Source of the DNA: Aquimarina spongiae
GTDB taxonomy: Bacteria > Bacteroidota > Bacteroidia > Flavobacteriales > Flavobacteriaceae
Direction: 5' to 3'
Length of the DNA stretch: 64,000 nucleotides
NCBI RefSeq assembly: GCF_900141785.1
Contig: NZ_FQYP01000008.1
Coordinates: 186,001 to 250,000 of the forward strand
In this document: positions 44,452 through 53,918 of the stretch, piece by piece
How positions within the stretch are numbered: the stretch's first letter is position 1
How the letters are laid out: every line of letters begins with the position of its first letter
Translations under genes and position numbers: made by a program
Notes under the pieces: model-generated
Database searches by the model: none
The model's input: only the letters and a program-made list of their open reading frames with translations
What the model was told of the DNA's origin: nothing

Positions 44452-47262
44452 CTACAACTCTAGGATGTAGTTAACCAGGTTTTCTTCATGCTGAAGATTT
44501 AGTTTTTTCCGAAGCCTGTAACGTTTAATTTCTACACTTCGCGCAGAGATATTAAATAAAGGTGCGATTTCTTTTGAAGAAAGATTAAGACGTAAATACG
44601 CACAAAGTTTGAGATCGTTTGGGGTTAGGTCTGGATGAGTTTTTTTGAGTTTTTTCAAAAACTTTCGATCTACATTGTTAAATGCTTCTTTGAAAAATTC
44701 CCAATTATCGTGATGATTTAGGTTTTCATCAATAATATCTACAACAGGTTTCACTGATCTCTGATCCGAAATCGTAACAAGATGATTCTTTATTTGGGTA
44801 AGTAGTTCATTCTTTTTGGCTACATCGATAGTGGACGCCGCTAGTTCCTTGCTTTTACTCTCAAACTCTTTTTTGAGTTGTTCATTCTTGATACGAATGA
44901 TTTCCTTTTCGTTTTGGATATTGGTTAGCTCTATTTCTCGTTGGTTGTTTTCAATTAATTCGGTTTGTTTTCTTTTATAGTATCGCTTGTACATGATATG
45001 CATAAACACAGAAAACAAAAGAACTGCTAACACATAAAAACCTAACATAAGATTCGTAACATACCAGGGTTTAGCTATTGTAAACGAATAACTACCTACA
45101 TTGGCAGATACTTTATTCCCTATTCTGGACCTTACATTAAATGTGTATCCTCCAGGTGGTAAGTTTTGAAAAGATACCGAGGAGGTTTCTGACCATTCGC
45201 TCCAATCATCATAAATCCCCTGTAATTGAAACTGATATCTCGGTTTCAAATATCGATTGTACTCTGGAGCATAAAAGGAAATCCTGAAGTTATTCTCTGA
45301 ACTCTTGAAATCTCCTTCTAAAGTATGATCCACCCTAGTTATCCCTTCCTGCTGTTTTTTGTTGGATGTTTGAATAACACTTTCTAAATAGACCTTAAAA
45401 TCTCTAACACTTAATTTATCGATATCAACAGTTATATACCCAGAACTGGTACCAAACAAATAAGTGCTTTTGTCACCCAAACTCATCGCACTTTCGTATC
45501 CGGTAACACTATTTCTTTCTTCTGTGGTAAAAGGGATATTACTAATCTTTGGTGTTTTGCTCAAAGTCCCCTGAGTAACAAAACTAATATTGGATTTGGT
45601 AAAAACCCATAGATTATCTTGCTGATCCAGAACCAACTTCCCAGAAGTATAGTCTTGCTCTGTATATATAGAATTTAACAGGCTATCTCTATTAAATCTT
45701 GTATTTTGGGAATCATATTTAAAGATTCCGTCCTTGTAGGCATACAGCAGATCTCCCTTGTAAGCTACTAGTCCAGAATTAGATCCTATTATCGTAGTAT
45801 CAATTGTGATGTTCTCTATTTCTGAAAAGTCGGGATTCACAGCGATCCTAAATACTCCTTTATATTCGTGATTCACGTAAATATCCTTTTCAACAACTTC
45901 AAAATACCGTGAAGAGTTATTAAAACCTTCAATTTTGTTCTTTAACTGCCAATTCCCATTTACGTTTTCCAAAACATACAAACCGTCATAATTTCCTTGC
46001 AAGATTGTATTGGGATATTTTTCAAGAGCACTGATTTTCCATGTTCCTGGCACATTAGATATTTTGGTTATCTCATCATTTTTAACCAAAAATGTTCCCG
46101 CATTATGCCCACAAAAAAGCACATCATTAATCTTTTGCAAACACCAGACTTGTCCTTGAGTTCCTTTTACAAATTCAAAATCCTCCTTGCTCTCAAGGCT
46201 TTTATAAAACAATCCTTGATTGGTACCTAGATATAAGTTATTGTTGTGGATAGCGGCTGCATAAACACTCCCCAGGACACCTCTTTTATTGCTATAAATT
46301 CTAAAAGGTGAATTGATATTGATATAACTAATACCACTGTCCAGTCCTAACCAAATATTTTTATCCGTATCCTCAAAAACAGATAAGACGGTATTATTTA
46401 TCAAGCCTTTATTCTGATCGATTTGATATACTAACTCTCCTTTACCATCAAGATAAATAAGCCCATGAGAAATCGTTCCTAAAACAAAACTTTTATCCGA
46501 TAACCTGATCGCATTATAGATACTTATTTCGGACAACAAAGGATTATTAAATGTGTTCCAAGACGCAACTTCATCATTTTTTAAGCGATAAAAACCATTA
46601 TCTCTAGTCAGGAACAATAGCTCACTATTTTCAGCAAAGAGAGCAACTACTTCGTTATTTTTAACAATAGGATCATCGGTAACCAGAATAGCTTTGCCGT
46701 TCTCAATTCGAAATATTCCTTCTTTTAAGATTTGGAAATAAATATATCCGCTAACCTCTACCACTTTGGTGATGGTATTACTAGCATCAATAATGTTTAC
46801 AGAACCATCATTAATATCATAAATGTAGATTCTGTTTAGGGATTGAAACACGATCCAATTTTCGATATCAATAATATTCCAAAACTCTTCATCTTCTAAC
46901 AGACCTTTATTAATCTTTTGAGATATCGAGGTATACTGCAACATCCCGTCTACTCCTCTTGTCCAATATCCAAACTCCATGTAGCAACCCGTATAGATTT
47001 TATCATTTACTACTTTTACTGACCTAAGAATGGATTCATTTGGTGAAGGATATAATTTCCAAATCGCTCCGTTGAATTCTAACAATCCTTTATTGTTAGC
47101 CACATACATGAGTTTATCTGAAGCTTGAGAAATGGACCAATTTTGGTTTTCGGCGTTGTATTCCTTTGGAGAAAAATTCTGTATAGGAGGTAACTCCTGT
47201 GCATTGCCAAAAGTACAGAAGAAAATCAATAATAAGAGTACTATACGTTTATACGATCCCAA
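44452..47262 (-). CDS. Membrane sensor-regulator with Reg_prop propellers, Y_Y_Y and HTH
   Basis: 936 residues: signal peptide (ends near GNAQ), two beta-propellers built from Reg_prop-like repeats (about 25-620, e.g. DTDKNIWLGLDSGISYI), a Y_Y_Y domain (about 660-735: YQFQLQGIYDDWSEWSE), a membrane helix (about 738-758), a coiled coil and a C-terminal HTH (LKLCAYLRLNLSSKEIAPLF, RYRLRKKL). No kinase or receiver domain is present, so it resembles a shortened hybrid two-component regulator. It likely detects periplasmic gluco-oligosaccharides and controls the adjoining locus. Confidence 0.87.
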   Translation of the reverse strand: MGSYKRIVLLLLIFFCTFGNAQELPPIQNFSPKEYNAENQNWSISQASDKLMYVANNKGLLEFNGAIWKLYPSPNESILRSVKVVNDKIYTGCYMEFGYWTRGVDGMLQYTSISQKINKGLLEDEEFWNIIDIENWIVFQSLNRIYIYDINDGSVNIIDASNTITKVVEVSGYIYFQILKEGIFRIENGKAILVTDDPIVKNNEVVALFAENSELLFLTRDNGFYRLKNDEVASWNTFNNPLLSEISIYNAIRLSDKSFVLGTISHGLIYLDGKGELVYQIDQNKGLINNTVLSVFEDTDKNIWLGLDSGISYININSPFRIYSNKRGVLGSVYAAAIHNNNLYLGTNQGLFYKSLESKEDFEFVKGTQGQVWCLQKINDVLFCGHNAGTFLVKNDEITKISNVPGTWKISALEKYPNTILQGNYDGLYVLENVNGNWQLKNKIEGFNNSSRYFEVVEKDIYVNHEYKGVFRIAVNPDFSEIENITIDTTIIGSNSGLVAYKGDLLYAYKDGIFKYDSQNTRFNRDSLLNSIYTEQDYTSGKLVLDQQDNLWVFTKSNISFVTQGTLSKTPKISNIPFTTEERNSVTGYESAMSLGDKSTYLFGTSSGYITVDIDKLSVRDFKVYLESVIQTSNKKQQEGITRVDHTLEGDFKSSENNFRISFYAPEYNRYLKPRYQFQLQGIYDDWSEWSETSSVSFQNLPPGGYTFNVRSRIGNKVSANVGSYSFTIAKPWYVTNLMLGFYVLAVLLFSVFMHIMYKRYYKRKQTELIENNQREIELTNIQNEKEIIRIKNEQLKKEFESKSKELAASTIDVAKKNELLTQIKNHLVTISDQRSVKPVVDIIDENLNHHDNWEFFKEAFNNVDRKFLKKLKKTHPDLTPNDLKLCAYLRLNLSSKEIAPLFNISARSVEIKRYRLRKKLNLQHEENLVNYILEL

Positions 47263-47730
47263 TTAAGAAAAGAAATATATTGCTAATACAATAATACAAA
47301 TTATTAATTCAACAACTATTTTGCTCGTTTTAAGACAGTTGAAACTCTCTATCCAGGAAGAAAAGGAGAATCTTTGTGTACACAACTATATTTTGTTTTC
47401 ATGGTGAGTATTGAGAAAATTCCTTTTTAAAGAATACCCTCTCAAATCCTTTTTATTAATTTTTGACGCAACAAAAACGGATACAAAAGTTCATCAACAT
47501 CGCTCAAAAAGATAAAACGAACTATTTTTCTTTACATCACTCTATTTTTTTTCATCTTTTTTCAAAAATAAATTTCAGTAAAAAAACTTATAGCTCAAAA
47601 AATTAAAAATAAATAAATAAAAATCTGATTATTAGATAATTAAATCATAATCTAGAATCGAAATCTACTTCCTATAAACTACTTTAATGCATTTCGCGAA
47701 CAATCATTTTTTATATTTTTTAAACATTTT
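47263..47730. other. Intergenic, AT-rich, no gene seen
   Basis: The gap between the sensor-regulator and isocitrate lyase. It carries long A/T runs and no coding frame I can support; the promoter of the regulator on the minus strand must lie at its left end. Confidence 0.5.
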
Positions 47731-47744
47731 AGCGAACGTTCGCT
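47731..47744. promoter_or_regulatory. Palindrome upstream of isocitrate lyase
   Basis: AGCGAACGTTCGCT, a perfect 14-base palindrome with a run of T after it, about 280 bases before the aceA start. It resembles a TetR-type operator (ACGT centre). A weak terminator is the alternative, but no plus-strand gene ends nearby. Confidence 0.45.
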
Positions 47745-47890
47745 TTTTTAATCAAAAACTTTTTTTTAATATTGTCCTGTAATTAATTTACTGCGGTACA
47801 ATAAGAATCGTATTTCAAAAAGAGAATCTGGGAGACGCTGTTAAGTATCTATTTGCATTCTAATTATTAATAAAAACAAAAATCTAAAGG

Positions 47891-47986
47891 ATGAAATCTC
47901 AAGTAAAAACTAAAACACTGGTTACAAGTTGGGCTATTAATAATACTATTGATTACAACACAGAGAAAACCAACAATTCGAAATAA
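47891..47986 (+). CDS. Short reading frame before aceA (31 residues), doubtful
   Basis: MKSQVKTKTLVTSWAINN and so on, 31 codons, ending 38 bases before aceA. It could be a leader peptide or chance. No homology recognised. Confidence 0.25.
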   Translation: MKSQVKTKTLVTSWAINNTIDYNTEKTNNSK

Positions 47987-48024
47987 GCATTAACCCTTAA
48001 AATAAAATTTTAAAAAACTTAATT

Positions 48025-49620
48025 ATGACTACTTATAATTCAGCTCTTGATACGGTTCGTAGATTAAAAGCAAAACATGGAAATACCTGGACTACTATAA
48101 GCCCAGAAAATGCAGCTCGTGTTGCTACGCAAAACCGATTTAAAACCGGATTGGATATCGCTAGATATACTGCCGCTATTATGCGCAAAGACATGGCAGA
48201 ATACGATGCAAACCATGTAAACTACACACAATCTTTAGGTTGTTGGCATGGTTTTGTGGCCCAACAAAAAATGATCGCAGTAAAAAAGCATAGAGGGACC
48301 ACAAACAAAACGTATCTATACCTTTCGGGTTGGATGGTTGCCGCATTACGTTCTGAGTTAGGACCTTTACCAGATCAGTCTATGCACGAAAAAACTGCTG
48401 TACCTAAGTTGATCGAAGAGATCTACACTTTTTTACGCCAGGCAGATGCTGTAGAACTAAATGATCTTTTCCGTCGTTTGGATGCCGGTGAAGATGTGCA
48501 AGATCAAATCGATAATTTTGAGACTCACGTAGTGCCAATTATTGCTGATATAGATGCTGGTTTTGGTAATGAAGAAGCTACCTACCTTTTGGCTAAGAAA
48601 ATGATTGAAGCTGGTGCATGTGCACTGCAGATCGAAAATCAAGTATCTGATGCTAAGCAATGTGGTCACCAGGACGGAAAAGTAACCGTTCCGCACGAAG
48701 ATTTTATCGCTAAGTTAAATGCACTTCGATATGCATTTTTGGAATTAGGAGTAGATGATGGTGTAATTGTAGCCAGAACTGATTCTGAAGGTGCTGGTCT
48801 AACTCAAAAACTACCAGTTTCTGTAGAAGAGGGAGATTTGGCATCACAATACATGGATTTTATTGATGCTGAAGAAGTGAGTCTGGAAGAGGTAAATGAA
48901 AATGATGTGCTTTTTAGACGTAATGGTAAATTGGTTCGCCCAGTAAGATTACCAAACGGTTTATATAAATTTAAAGAAGGATCTAATATAGATCGTGTAG
49001 TATTAGATTGTATTACAAGTTTACAAAATGGTGCTGATCTATTATGGATCGAAACACCAACACCAAATGTGAAGCAAATCGCTCATATGGTAAATAGAGT
49101 GAAAGAAGTGGTACCAAACGCAAAGTTGGTGTATAACAACTCACCATCTTTTAACTGGACGATCAACTTCCGTCAGCAAGCATTTGATCTAATGGTAGAA
49201 AACGGTGAAGATACTACAGGATATGAGCGAGCAGAATTAATGGATGCTAAATACGACGGAACTGAATTAGCAGATAGAGCAGACGAAATGATCCGTATGT
49301 TCCAGGCAGAAGCATCTCGCGATGCAGGAGTATTCCACCACTTAATTACACTGCCAACATATCACACTACTGCATTGCATATGAATGATTTGGTAGAAGG
49401 ATATTTTGGAGATATGGGTATGCTAGCGTATGTTGGATCTGTACAACGTCAAGAAATCCGTAAAGGAGTATCTTGTGTAAAACACCAACGTATGGCAGGT
49501 TCTGACCTTGGTGATGACCACAAAACGTTCTTTGCTGGTGACAAAGCATTAAAAGCAGGAGGTGCAAAAAATACCAGTAATCAATTTGAATTAAAACCAG
49601 AATCGGTTCTTGATAAATAA
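48025..49620 (+). CDS. aceA: Isocitrate lyase
   Basis: 531 residues, the length of the long bacterial ICL form (as in Pseudomonas). It splits isocitrate to glyoxylate and succinate in the glyoxylate shunt. The substrate loop is AKQCGHQDGKV with catalytic Cys213; the usual form reads KKCGHxxGKV, so this variant is typical of the long group. Metal site residues lie in PIIADIDAGFG (170-180). No malate synthase is next to it, unlike many Bacteroidota. It is a single gene with its own terminator. Confidence 0.95.
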   Translation: MTTYNSALDTVRRLKAKHGNTWTTISPENAARVATQNRFKTGLDIARYTAAIMRKDMAEYDANHVNYTQSLGCWHGFVAQQKMIAVKKHRGTTNKTYLYLSGWMVAALRSELGPLPDQSMHEKTAVPKLIEEIYTFLRQADAVELNDLFRRLDAGEDVQDQIDNFETHVVPIIADIDAGFGNEEATYLLAKKMIEAGACALQIENQVSDAKQCGHQDGKVTVPHEDFIAKLNALRYAFLELGVDDGVIVARTDSEGAGLTQKLPVSVEEGDLASQYMDFIDAEEVSLEEVNENDVLFRRNGKLVRPVRLPNGLYKFKEGSNIDRVVLDCITSLQNGADLLWIETPTPNVKQIAHMVNRVKEVVPNAKLVYNNSPSFNWTINFRQQAFDLMVENGEDTTGYERAELMDAKYDGTELADRADEMIRMFQAEASRDAGVFHHLITLPTYHTTALHMNDLVEGYFGDMGMLAYVGSVQRQEIRKGVSCVKHQRMAGSDLGDDHKTFFAGDKALKAGGAKNTSNQFELKPESVLDK

Positions 49621-49642
49621 GAACAAATTACATAACTACAAC

Positions 49643-49675
49643 AAAAAGCCAGCTTCAATGAAGCTGGCTTTTTTA
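49643..49675 (+). terminator. Terminator after aceA
   Basis: AAGCCAGCTTC-AAT-GAAGCTGGCTT, perfect 11-bp stem (49646-49656 with 49660-49670), followed by TTTT. Confidence 0.9.
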
Positions 49676-49738
49676 TTTATTTTATAAAGAACTAATTAAA
49701 AAATCTTCAATAATAGGACTACAACTATTGCATTCTTA

Positions 49739-49894
49739 TTATTCTTCAAAAGAATCCTCTGGCTCATCAGGTTTTGGATCAGTAGATCCGCATCCGGCCA
49801 TTGGGCAACCTCCGCCATGTATGATTTGTAACTGTTCTCTTTCTAATCTCTTTGTTCCTTCTAAATCTAAAACTTTGCGTAACATAAGCTTCAT
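49739..49894 (-). CDS. Double-glycine leader peptide, possible RiPP/bacteriocin-like precursor
   Basis: I translated this 51-residue frame by eye; it is too short to be called by usual size limits. The sequence MKLMLRKVLDLEGTKRLERE continues with QLQIIHGGGCPMAGCG. It has the leader form seen in short Bacteroidota peptides (L-x-x-x-Q-L-x-x-I-x-GG), with cleavage expected after the Gly-Gly and a cysteine-containing core (Cys30, Cys35) ending in an acidic tail. No export ABC transporter or modifying enzyme is in the window. A real peptide gene is likely; its biological role is unknown. Confidence 0.6.
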   Translation of the reverse strand: MKLMLRKVLDLEGTKRLEREQLQIIHGGGCPMAGCGSTDPKPDEPEDSFEE

Positions 49895-50001
49895 TTTTTA
49901 TTAAATAGTACATCTCTGAATCTTTATAGATACTCAAGAAATATGTCTTATTGTATGAGAATACACTTATGAGTTCCTCAAACCATCGTTATGTTACCTG
50001 T

Positions 50002-51438
50002 TCACATATTTAATAGCTCTAAAGCTCTTTCGATTCCGCTATCTTTTTCTTCCTGAAAATCCAGAGTTGATAAAAATGGCACTTGATTTTCCTGATTTTG
50101 GGGCCCTATTCCAACTACTTCAAACACTTCGCCTTGTGCATCACTATATATTTCATTAGACAACCCTACTTCTGCACCATTGGGTAATATATGAGTGAGA
50201 ATTGTAGAAAAAGCACCATTCGTATTTTCTCCTACAATGGTGACATACGGTAAATCTTTCATACATAGTGTAAAAAGCTCGGCCGCACTTATCGTATAAG
50301 GACTTGTGAGTAATACAATATCGTCAGTAAATTGGAAATTGCCCTTAGGTCCTACTGAAAAAGGTATATTTTCTGTAAAACCATCCCCTAGTCTGGCTTT
50401 TTTGAAATATGATACCCGTTCCTGATCTACAAATCGAGATACTATATCCAGCGCTACCGTGTCAAACCCTCCATCATTAAAACGCATATCAATAACCAAT
50501 TTAGAAACCCCCGATTCTTCAAGGTCACTCATCATTTGGTCTAACACAGTATTTAAAGCTGTCAATTCATTGTCAAAACTTGTTCCATATCCTTCCATCG
50601 ATCCGATAATGATGTATCCAACATCATTATTGATTAGTCCCCATACCATTCTCTGATTATCATCTATTTCAAAATTGCCTCCTAAATATTCCCCGATTAT
50701 AGTATTCACTTTCCGATCCACAAGATTTGAATAATCGGTTTCACTCTCTATGAGCAGTTCTCCACCTAAGTTCGCATTTAGTCTTTCTAATAGTTTTGGA
50801 TCTCCAGAATTAATCTCTACATCATTTTCTTCATCAAAAATGCTTACATGACCATCTTCAAATACATAGGCAAGCTCTTCTATCACATCATAAAAATTTT
50901 CTTCTGTAACCTGATCTCTTAAACTTTCATATTGAGACCAATCGATATTCCTAGCTTCAAAAAAGGCGTAGTAATCATTAAAAATATTCCAGAAATGATC
51001 AAAATTAATCGTTGGATCTTCGGTTTCAGAAATCATGCCTGGGAGGCAATTAGAATTTGGATTTTGCACCCTGGTAAATATGATTTCAGAATCTGACAAC
51101 TCCGATGTCCCGATAATTTCATTTTCATTCACTTGATCCAAGGTAAATCCGAAAAAATTTTCCGGTACAAAATTGGCATCCTGTATAGCGCATCCGGCCG
51201 AATTAAAATTGTAAAACACATCTGTGCCGTTCGTAAATTCGAATACCCAACCTTTCTCGACTACTTCCCAAAATCCATCATCTATTGAATCTCCAGATGA
51301 AACGGTATCATCATCAGATTGACAGGATACGATAAAAAATAGCAGAAAGACCAAACTTCCTTTTATCACCCTGGGTAAGTTGGTGTTTTTAAGCAAAATG
51401 AAAAAAAAACGAATTGATTTTTGGAATGACTTTATCAT
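50002..51438 (-). CDS. S41-family C-terminal processing protease-like lipoprotein
   Basis: 478 residues. The lipobox ends at Cys39 (FFIVSC), after an unusually long N-terminal region, and is followed by QSDDDTVSSGD, a surface-type acidic stretch. The S41 core shows GSMEGYGTSF, LVIDMRFNDGGFD and TSPYTISAAELFTL, with the catalytic Ser in TISAAE. Substrate and role are unknown; it is next to the GG-leader peptide gene, but about 100 bases apart and possibly unrelated. Confidence 0.85.
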   Translation of the reverse strand: MIKSFQKSIRFFFILLKNTNLPRVIKGSLVFLLFFIVSCQSDDDTVSSGDSIDDGFWEVVEKGWVFEFTNGTDVFYNFNSAGCAIQDANFVPENFFGFTLDQVNENEIIGTSELSDSEIIFTRVQNPNSNCLPGMISETEDPTINFDHFWNIFNDYYAFFEARNIDWSQYESLRDQVTEENFYDVIEELAYVFEDGHVSIFDEENDVEINSGDPKLLERLNANLGGELLIESETDYSNLVDRKVNTIIGEYLGGNFEIDDNQRMVWGLINNDVGYIIIGSMEGYGTSFDNELTALNTVLDQMMSDLEESGVSKLVIDMRFNDGGFDTVALDIVSRFVDQERVSYFKKARLGDGFTENIPFSVGPKGNFQFTDDIVLLTSPYTISAAELFTLCMKDLPYVTIVGENTNGAFSTILTHILPNGAEVGLSNEIYSDAQGEVFEVVGIGPQNQENQVPFLSTLDFQEEKDSGIERALELLNM

Positions 51439-51532
51439 TATATATCTTTTTGATTAACTCGAATAAAAGTATGTGTATCAAAAAAATAAATATGTGATTT
51501 TGATGCTCAAGAAGTACTAAAACGTAAGTGTT

Positions 51533-52627
51533 TTACGAATTAGGACCTTTTTGAAGTTTTCTGAAAGCGCCTGGAGACATCCCTAAACTCTTCTTAAAGA
51601 CGCTATAGAATGTACTCTTGGATTTAAAGCCTACCTCCATCCCAATGGCTTCGAGAGAATATTTATTGAATACTGGATTATGTAATAGTTCTTTTGCAGC
51701 TTCAATTCTATATTCGTTCACAAATTGGATGACACTTTTATTGGTTTCTTGATTGATAATTTGTGATACGTACCCTTCACTTGTTTCTAATCGTGTGGCT
51801 AAGTCCAGCCTACTCAAAAGAGGGTTTTTGTATAACTCTTCCTCTTCCATTAATACATATAGCTGGTTGGTAATTTTAGAAACAGTGTCTTCGCTTATTT
51901 TCTTTTTGATCTGAGTACCGTTTGTCGTTTTTGCAACCAAATATTGGTGTATTTCTTCTTTTTGAACAACAATCTGCAGTCTAAATACTCCGTAATACAA
52001 TATCCACCATGATAAGATAGAAAGCACTATCCACATCAAATTTGTGGCGTATTCTGAATTGAGTATATAAAACTCTATACTTGACAAAAGCCAACACATA
52101 ATAATACCTATTATGAAAAGGTTCAATCGTAATAACCAACGTTTTTTATCTTCCGAAATAGCAGCGTCTTTTATTAGTTTTCTCCCCCAAAAAATCAAAA
52201 ATACATTGTACAGAAAAGAAGTATTATCCATAATAAAGAACATCAAATCATAATATTCTGAATCGTAGAAGTTAAAAACAGCGTTTACATAAAGAATAGT
52301 CTCTATAATGAAAGCAGCTATAAAAGGAAGATAAAGCCATTTATACCAACTTTTTTGAAGATATTCATGTTGCATTTGAATTAGAAAATAGGTAAATAGA
52401 GTAACTCCACACAGATACTCCCATACTGGATTATCTAAGACTTCTAAAACCGTATCTACTACATCGAACCACCCTAATAAGGTCAAACTGGTGAGTAAGA
52501 ATAATGATAGTGAAAGATAGTTGTTGGCACGATTTCTATAAAAAGAAGTGGTGACCAAAGAGATACTTATAAAATATCCTACAATTCCACTGGCTATAAT
52601 TGCAACGTCTAATACAGTTTTATTCAA
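51533..52627 (-). CDS. Membrane-bound AraC-family regulator
   Basis: 364 residues with about seven hydrophobic helices in residues 1-215 and an AraC HTH domain at the C-terminus (LDLATRLETSEGYVSQIINQETNK and IGMEVGFKSKSTFYSVFKKSLGMSP). This is a common Bacteroidota single-polypeptide membrane regulator. The signal is unknown. It starts 230 bases from the TetR gene, divergently. Confidence 0.87.
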   Translation of the reverse strand: MNKTVLDVAIIASGIVGYFISISLVTTSFYRNRANNYLSLSLFLLTSLTLLGWFDVVDTVLEVLDNPVWEYLCGVTLFTYFLIQMQHEYLQKSWYKWLYLPFIAAFIIETILYVNAVFNFYDSEYYDLMFFIMDNTSFLYNVFLIFWGRKLIKDAAISEDKKRWLLRLNLFIIGIIMCWLLSSIEFYILNSEYATNLMWIVLSILSWWILYYGVFRLQIVVQKEEIHQYLVAKTTNGTQIKKKISEDTVSKITNQLYVLMEEEELYKNPLLSRLDLATRLETSEGYVSQIINQETNKSVIQFVNEYRIEAAKELLHNPVFNKYSLEAIGMEVGFKSKSTFYSVFKKSLGMSPGAFRKLQKGPNS

Positions 52628-52812
52628 TCTTTATAGTAATTAATGATTCTCAAACTATATAACGGATGCAAAGTAAACTATGTTACAACTTTGTCATGGC
52701 TATTTACAAAAATAGATACCAAAAAGCCTATTAGAAATCAATTCAAGCAAATGCTTTCGACTAGAATAAAGTAATTTTAACGCAGAGGTGTAAAATAGAA
52801 AAAACAAGTTTT

Positions 52813-52853
52813 TTACCAAACGTTTGGTAATTTTAATATATTTTGTATATTTG
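52813..52853 (+). promoter_or_regulatory. TetR promoter with overlapping operator
   Basis: The 18-base perfect palindrome TTACCAAACGTTTGGTAA (52813-52830) contains the -33 TTTG (52823-52826), and 19 bases further is TATATTTG (52846-52853). The start codon at 52858 is so close that the mRNA may be leaderless or nearly so. Confidence 0.65.
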
Positions 52854-52857
52854 TATT

Positions 52858-53421
52858 ATGAGACCACAAAAAGTTTTGGACATTGATATGATCACTAAGT
52901 TAACGGAAGTCTTCCGCGAACGAGGTTATGAAGGAACAAGCCTGGCTGAAATTGCCAAGGCTACAGGTCTTAAAAAAGCAAGCTTGTACCATAGATTTCC
53001 TAATGGTAAACAAGAAATGGCCGAAGCTGTGTTATCTCATGTTGATGAATGGGTAGAAACTCATATTTTCAAGGTTCTTTTAGACGAAAATCAAACTCCA
53101 GAAGAACGTTTGGTAGCTGGATTGGATAGCATAAGAAATTTTTATAATAATGGTGAGCAGGTTTGTGTTTTTCGTGCGTTATCGATGAAATCAGGCCTAG
53201 AACTTTTTCAGACACAAATTGAAAATGGGATGAAAAGATGGATTGAAGTTTTTGAAATTGTTGGTAAGACGTTTCAAATTTCTTCGTCTAAGGCTAGAGA
53301 AGAAGCCATTCAAACCTTAGTAGAAATTCAGGGAAGTCTTATACTTGTAAAAGGACTATCTGATTTGAAAATATTTGAAAACACCCTACAAAAAATTAAA
53401 AACAGATATATAACCACATAA
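52858..53421 (+). CDS. TetR-family transcriptional repressor
   Basis: 187 residues from MRPQKVLDID (start at 52858, preferred to 52843 because the promoter's -7 box ends at 52853). The N-terminal HTH is FRERGYEGTSLAEIAKATGLKKASLYHRF. The C-terminal part is a ligand domain with no recognised specificity. Two matching operators (52813-52830 and 53439-53458), sharing TTACC-N8-GGTAA, indicate autoregulation and control of the following operon. Confidence 0.88.
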   Translation: MRPQKVLDIDMITKLTEVFRERGYEGTSLAEIAKATGLKKASLYHRFPNGKQEMAEAVLSHVDEWVETHIFKVLLDENQTPEERLVAGLDSIRNFYNNGEQVCVFRALSMKSGLELFQTQIENGMKRWIEVFEIVGKTFQISSSKAREEAIQTLVEIQGSLILVKGLSDLKIFENTLQKIKNRYITT

Positions 53422-53438
53422 AAAATTTAGTCAAATTA

Positions 53439-53458
53439 TTTACCGTTCGTTCGGTAAA
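53439..53458. promoter_or_regulatory. Second TetR operator, before the NTF2-like gene
   Basis: TTTACCG-TTCGTT-CGGTAAA, with the same TTACC-N8-GGTAA frame as the site upstream of the TetR gene. Confidence 0.65.
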
Positions 53459-53473
53459 AAATAAATTATAATC

Positions 53474-53884
53474 ATGGAACAAAAACATCCTTTACCTCCT
53501 TTTAACGAAGAGACCGCAAAGCAAAAAATTCAGATGGCCGAGGACGCTTGGAATAGTCAAGATCCTGTAAAAGTATCCAAAGCATATACTTTGGACACAG
53601 AGTGGCGTAATCGAAATCAATTTATTAATGGTAGAGAAGAAGTACAAGCTTTTCTAGCCAATAAATGGAAAAACGAACTAGACTATAAATTAAAAAAAGA
53701 ATTATGGGCATTTAAAGATAACAGAATAGCCGTAAGATTCGAATATGAGTATCGGAATAAAGACAACCAATGGTTTAGAGCCTATGGTAACGAAAACTGG
53801 GAATTCGATGAAAATGGACTTATGAAAAAAAGATATGCCAGCATCAACGATTTATCTATCAATGCATCGGATCGAAAATTATAA
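53474..53884 (+). CDS. NTF2-like (DUF1348) protein
   Basis: 136 residues of the SnoaL/NTF2-like fold, DUF1348 type: [27 protein letters not shown] and a W-rich ending ([21 protein letters not shown]). The fold forms a small-molecule pocket; catalytic use is not established. First gene of the TetR-controlled operon. Confidence 0.85.
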   Translation: MEQKHPLPPFNEETAKQKIQMAEDAWNSQDPVKVSKAYTLDTEWRNRNQFINGREEVQAFLANKWKNELDYKLKKELWAFKDNRIAVRFEYEYRNKDNQWFRAYGNENWEFDENGLMKKRYASINDLSINASDRKL

Positions 53885-53918
53885 CCAAAAACTAAAAATC
53901 ATTAAAAAAATAGAAAAC

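Noticed and set aside
47731..47744. AGCGAACGTTCGCT with T-run as a terminator
   Set aside because: No plus-strand gene ends before it, and the stem has almost no room for a loop; operator is the better reading.
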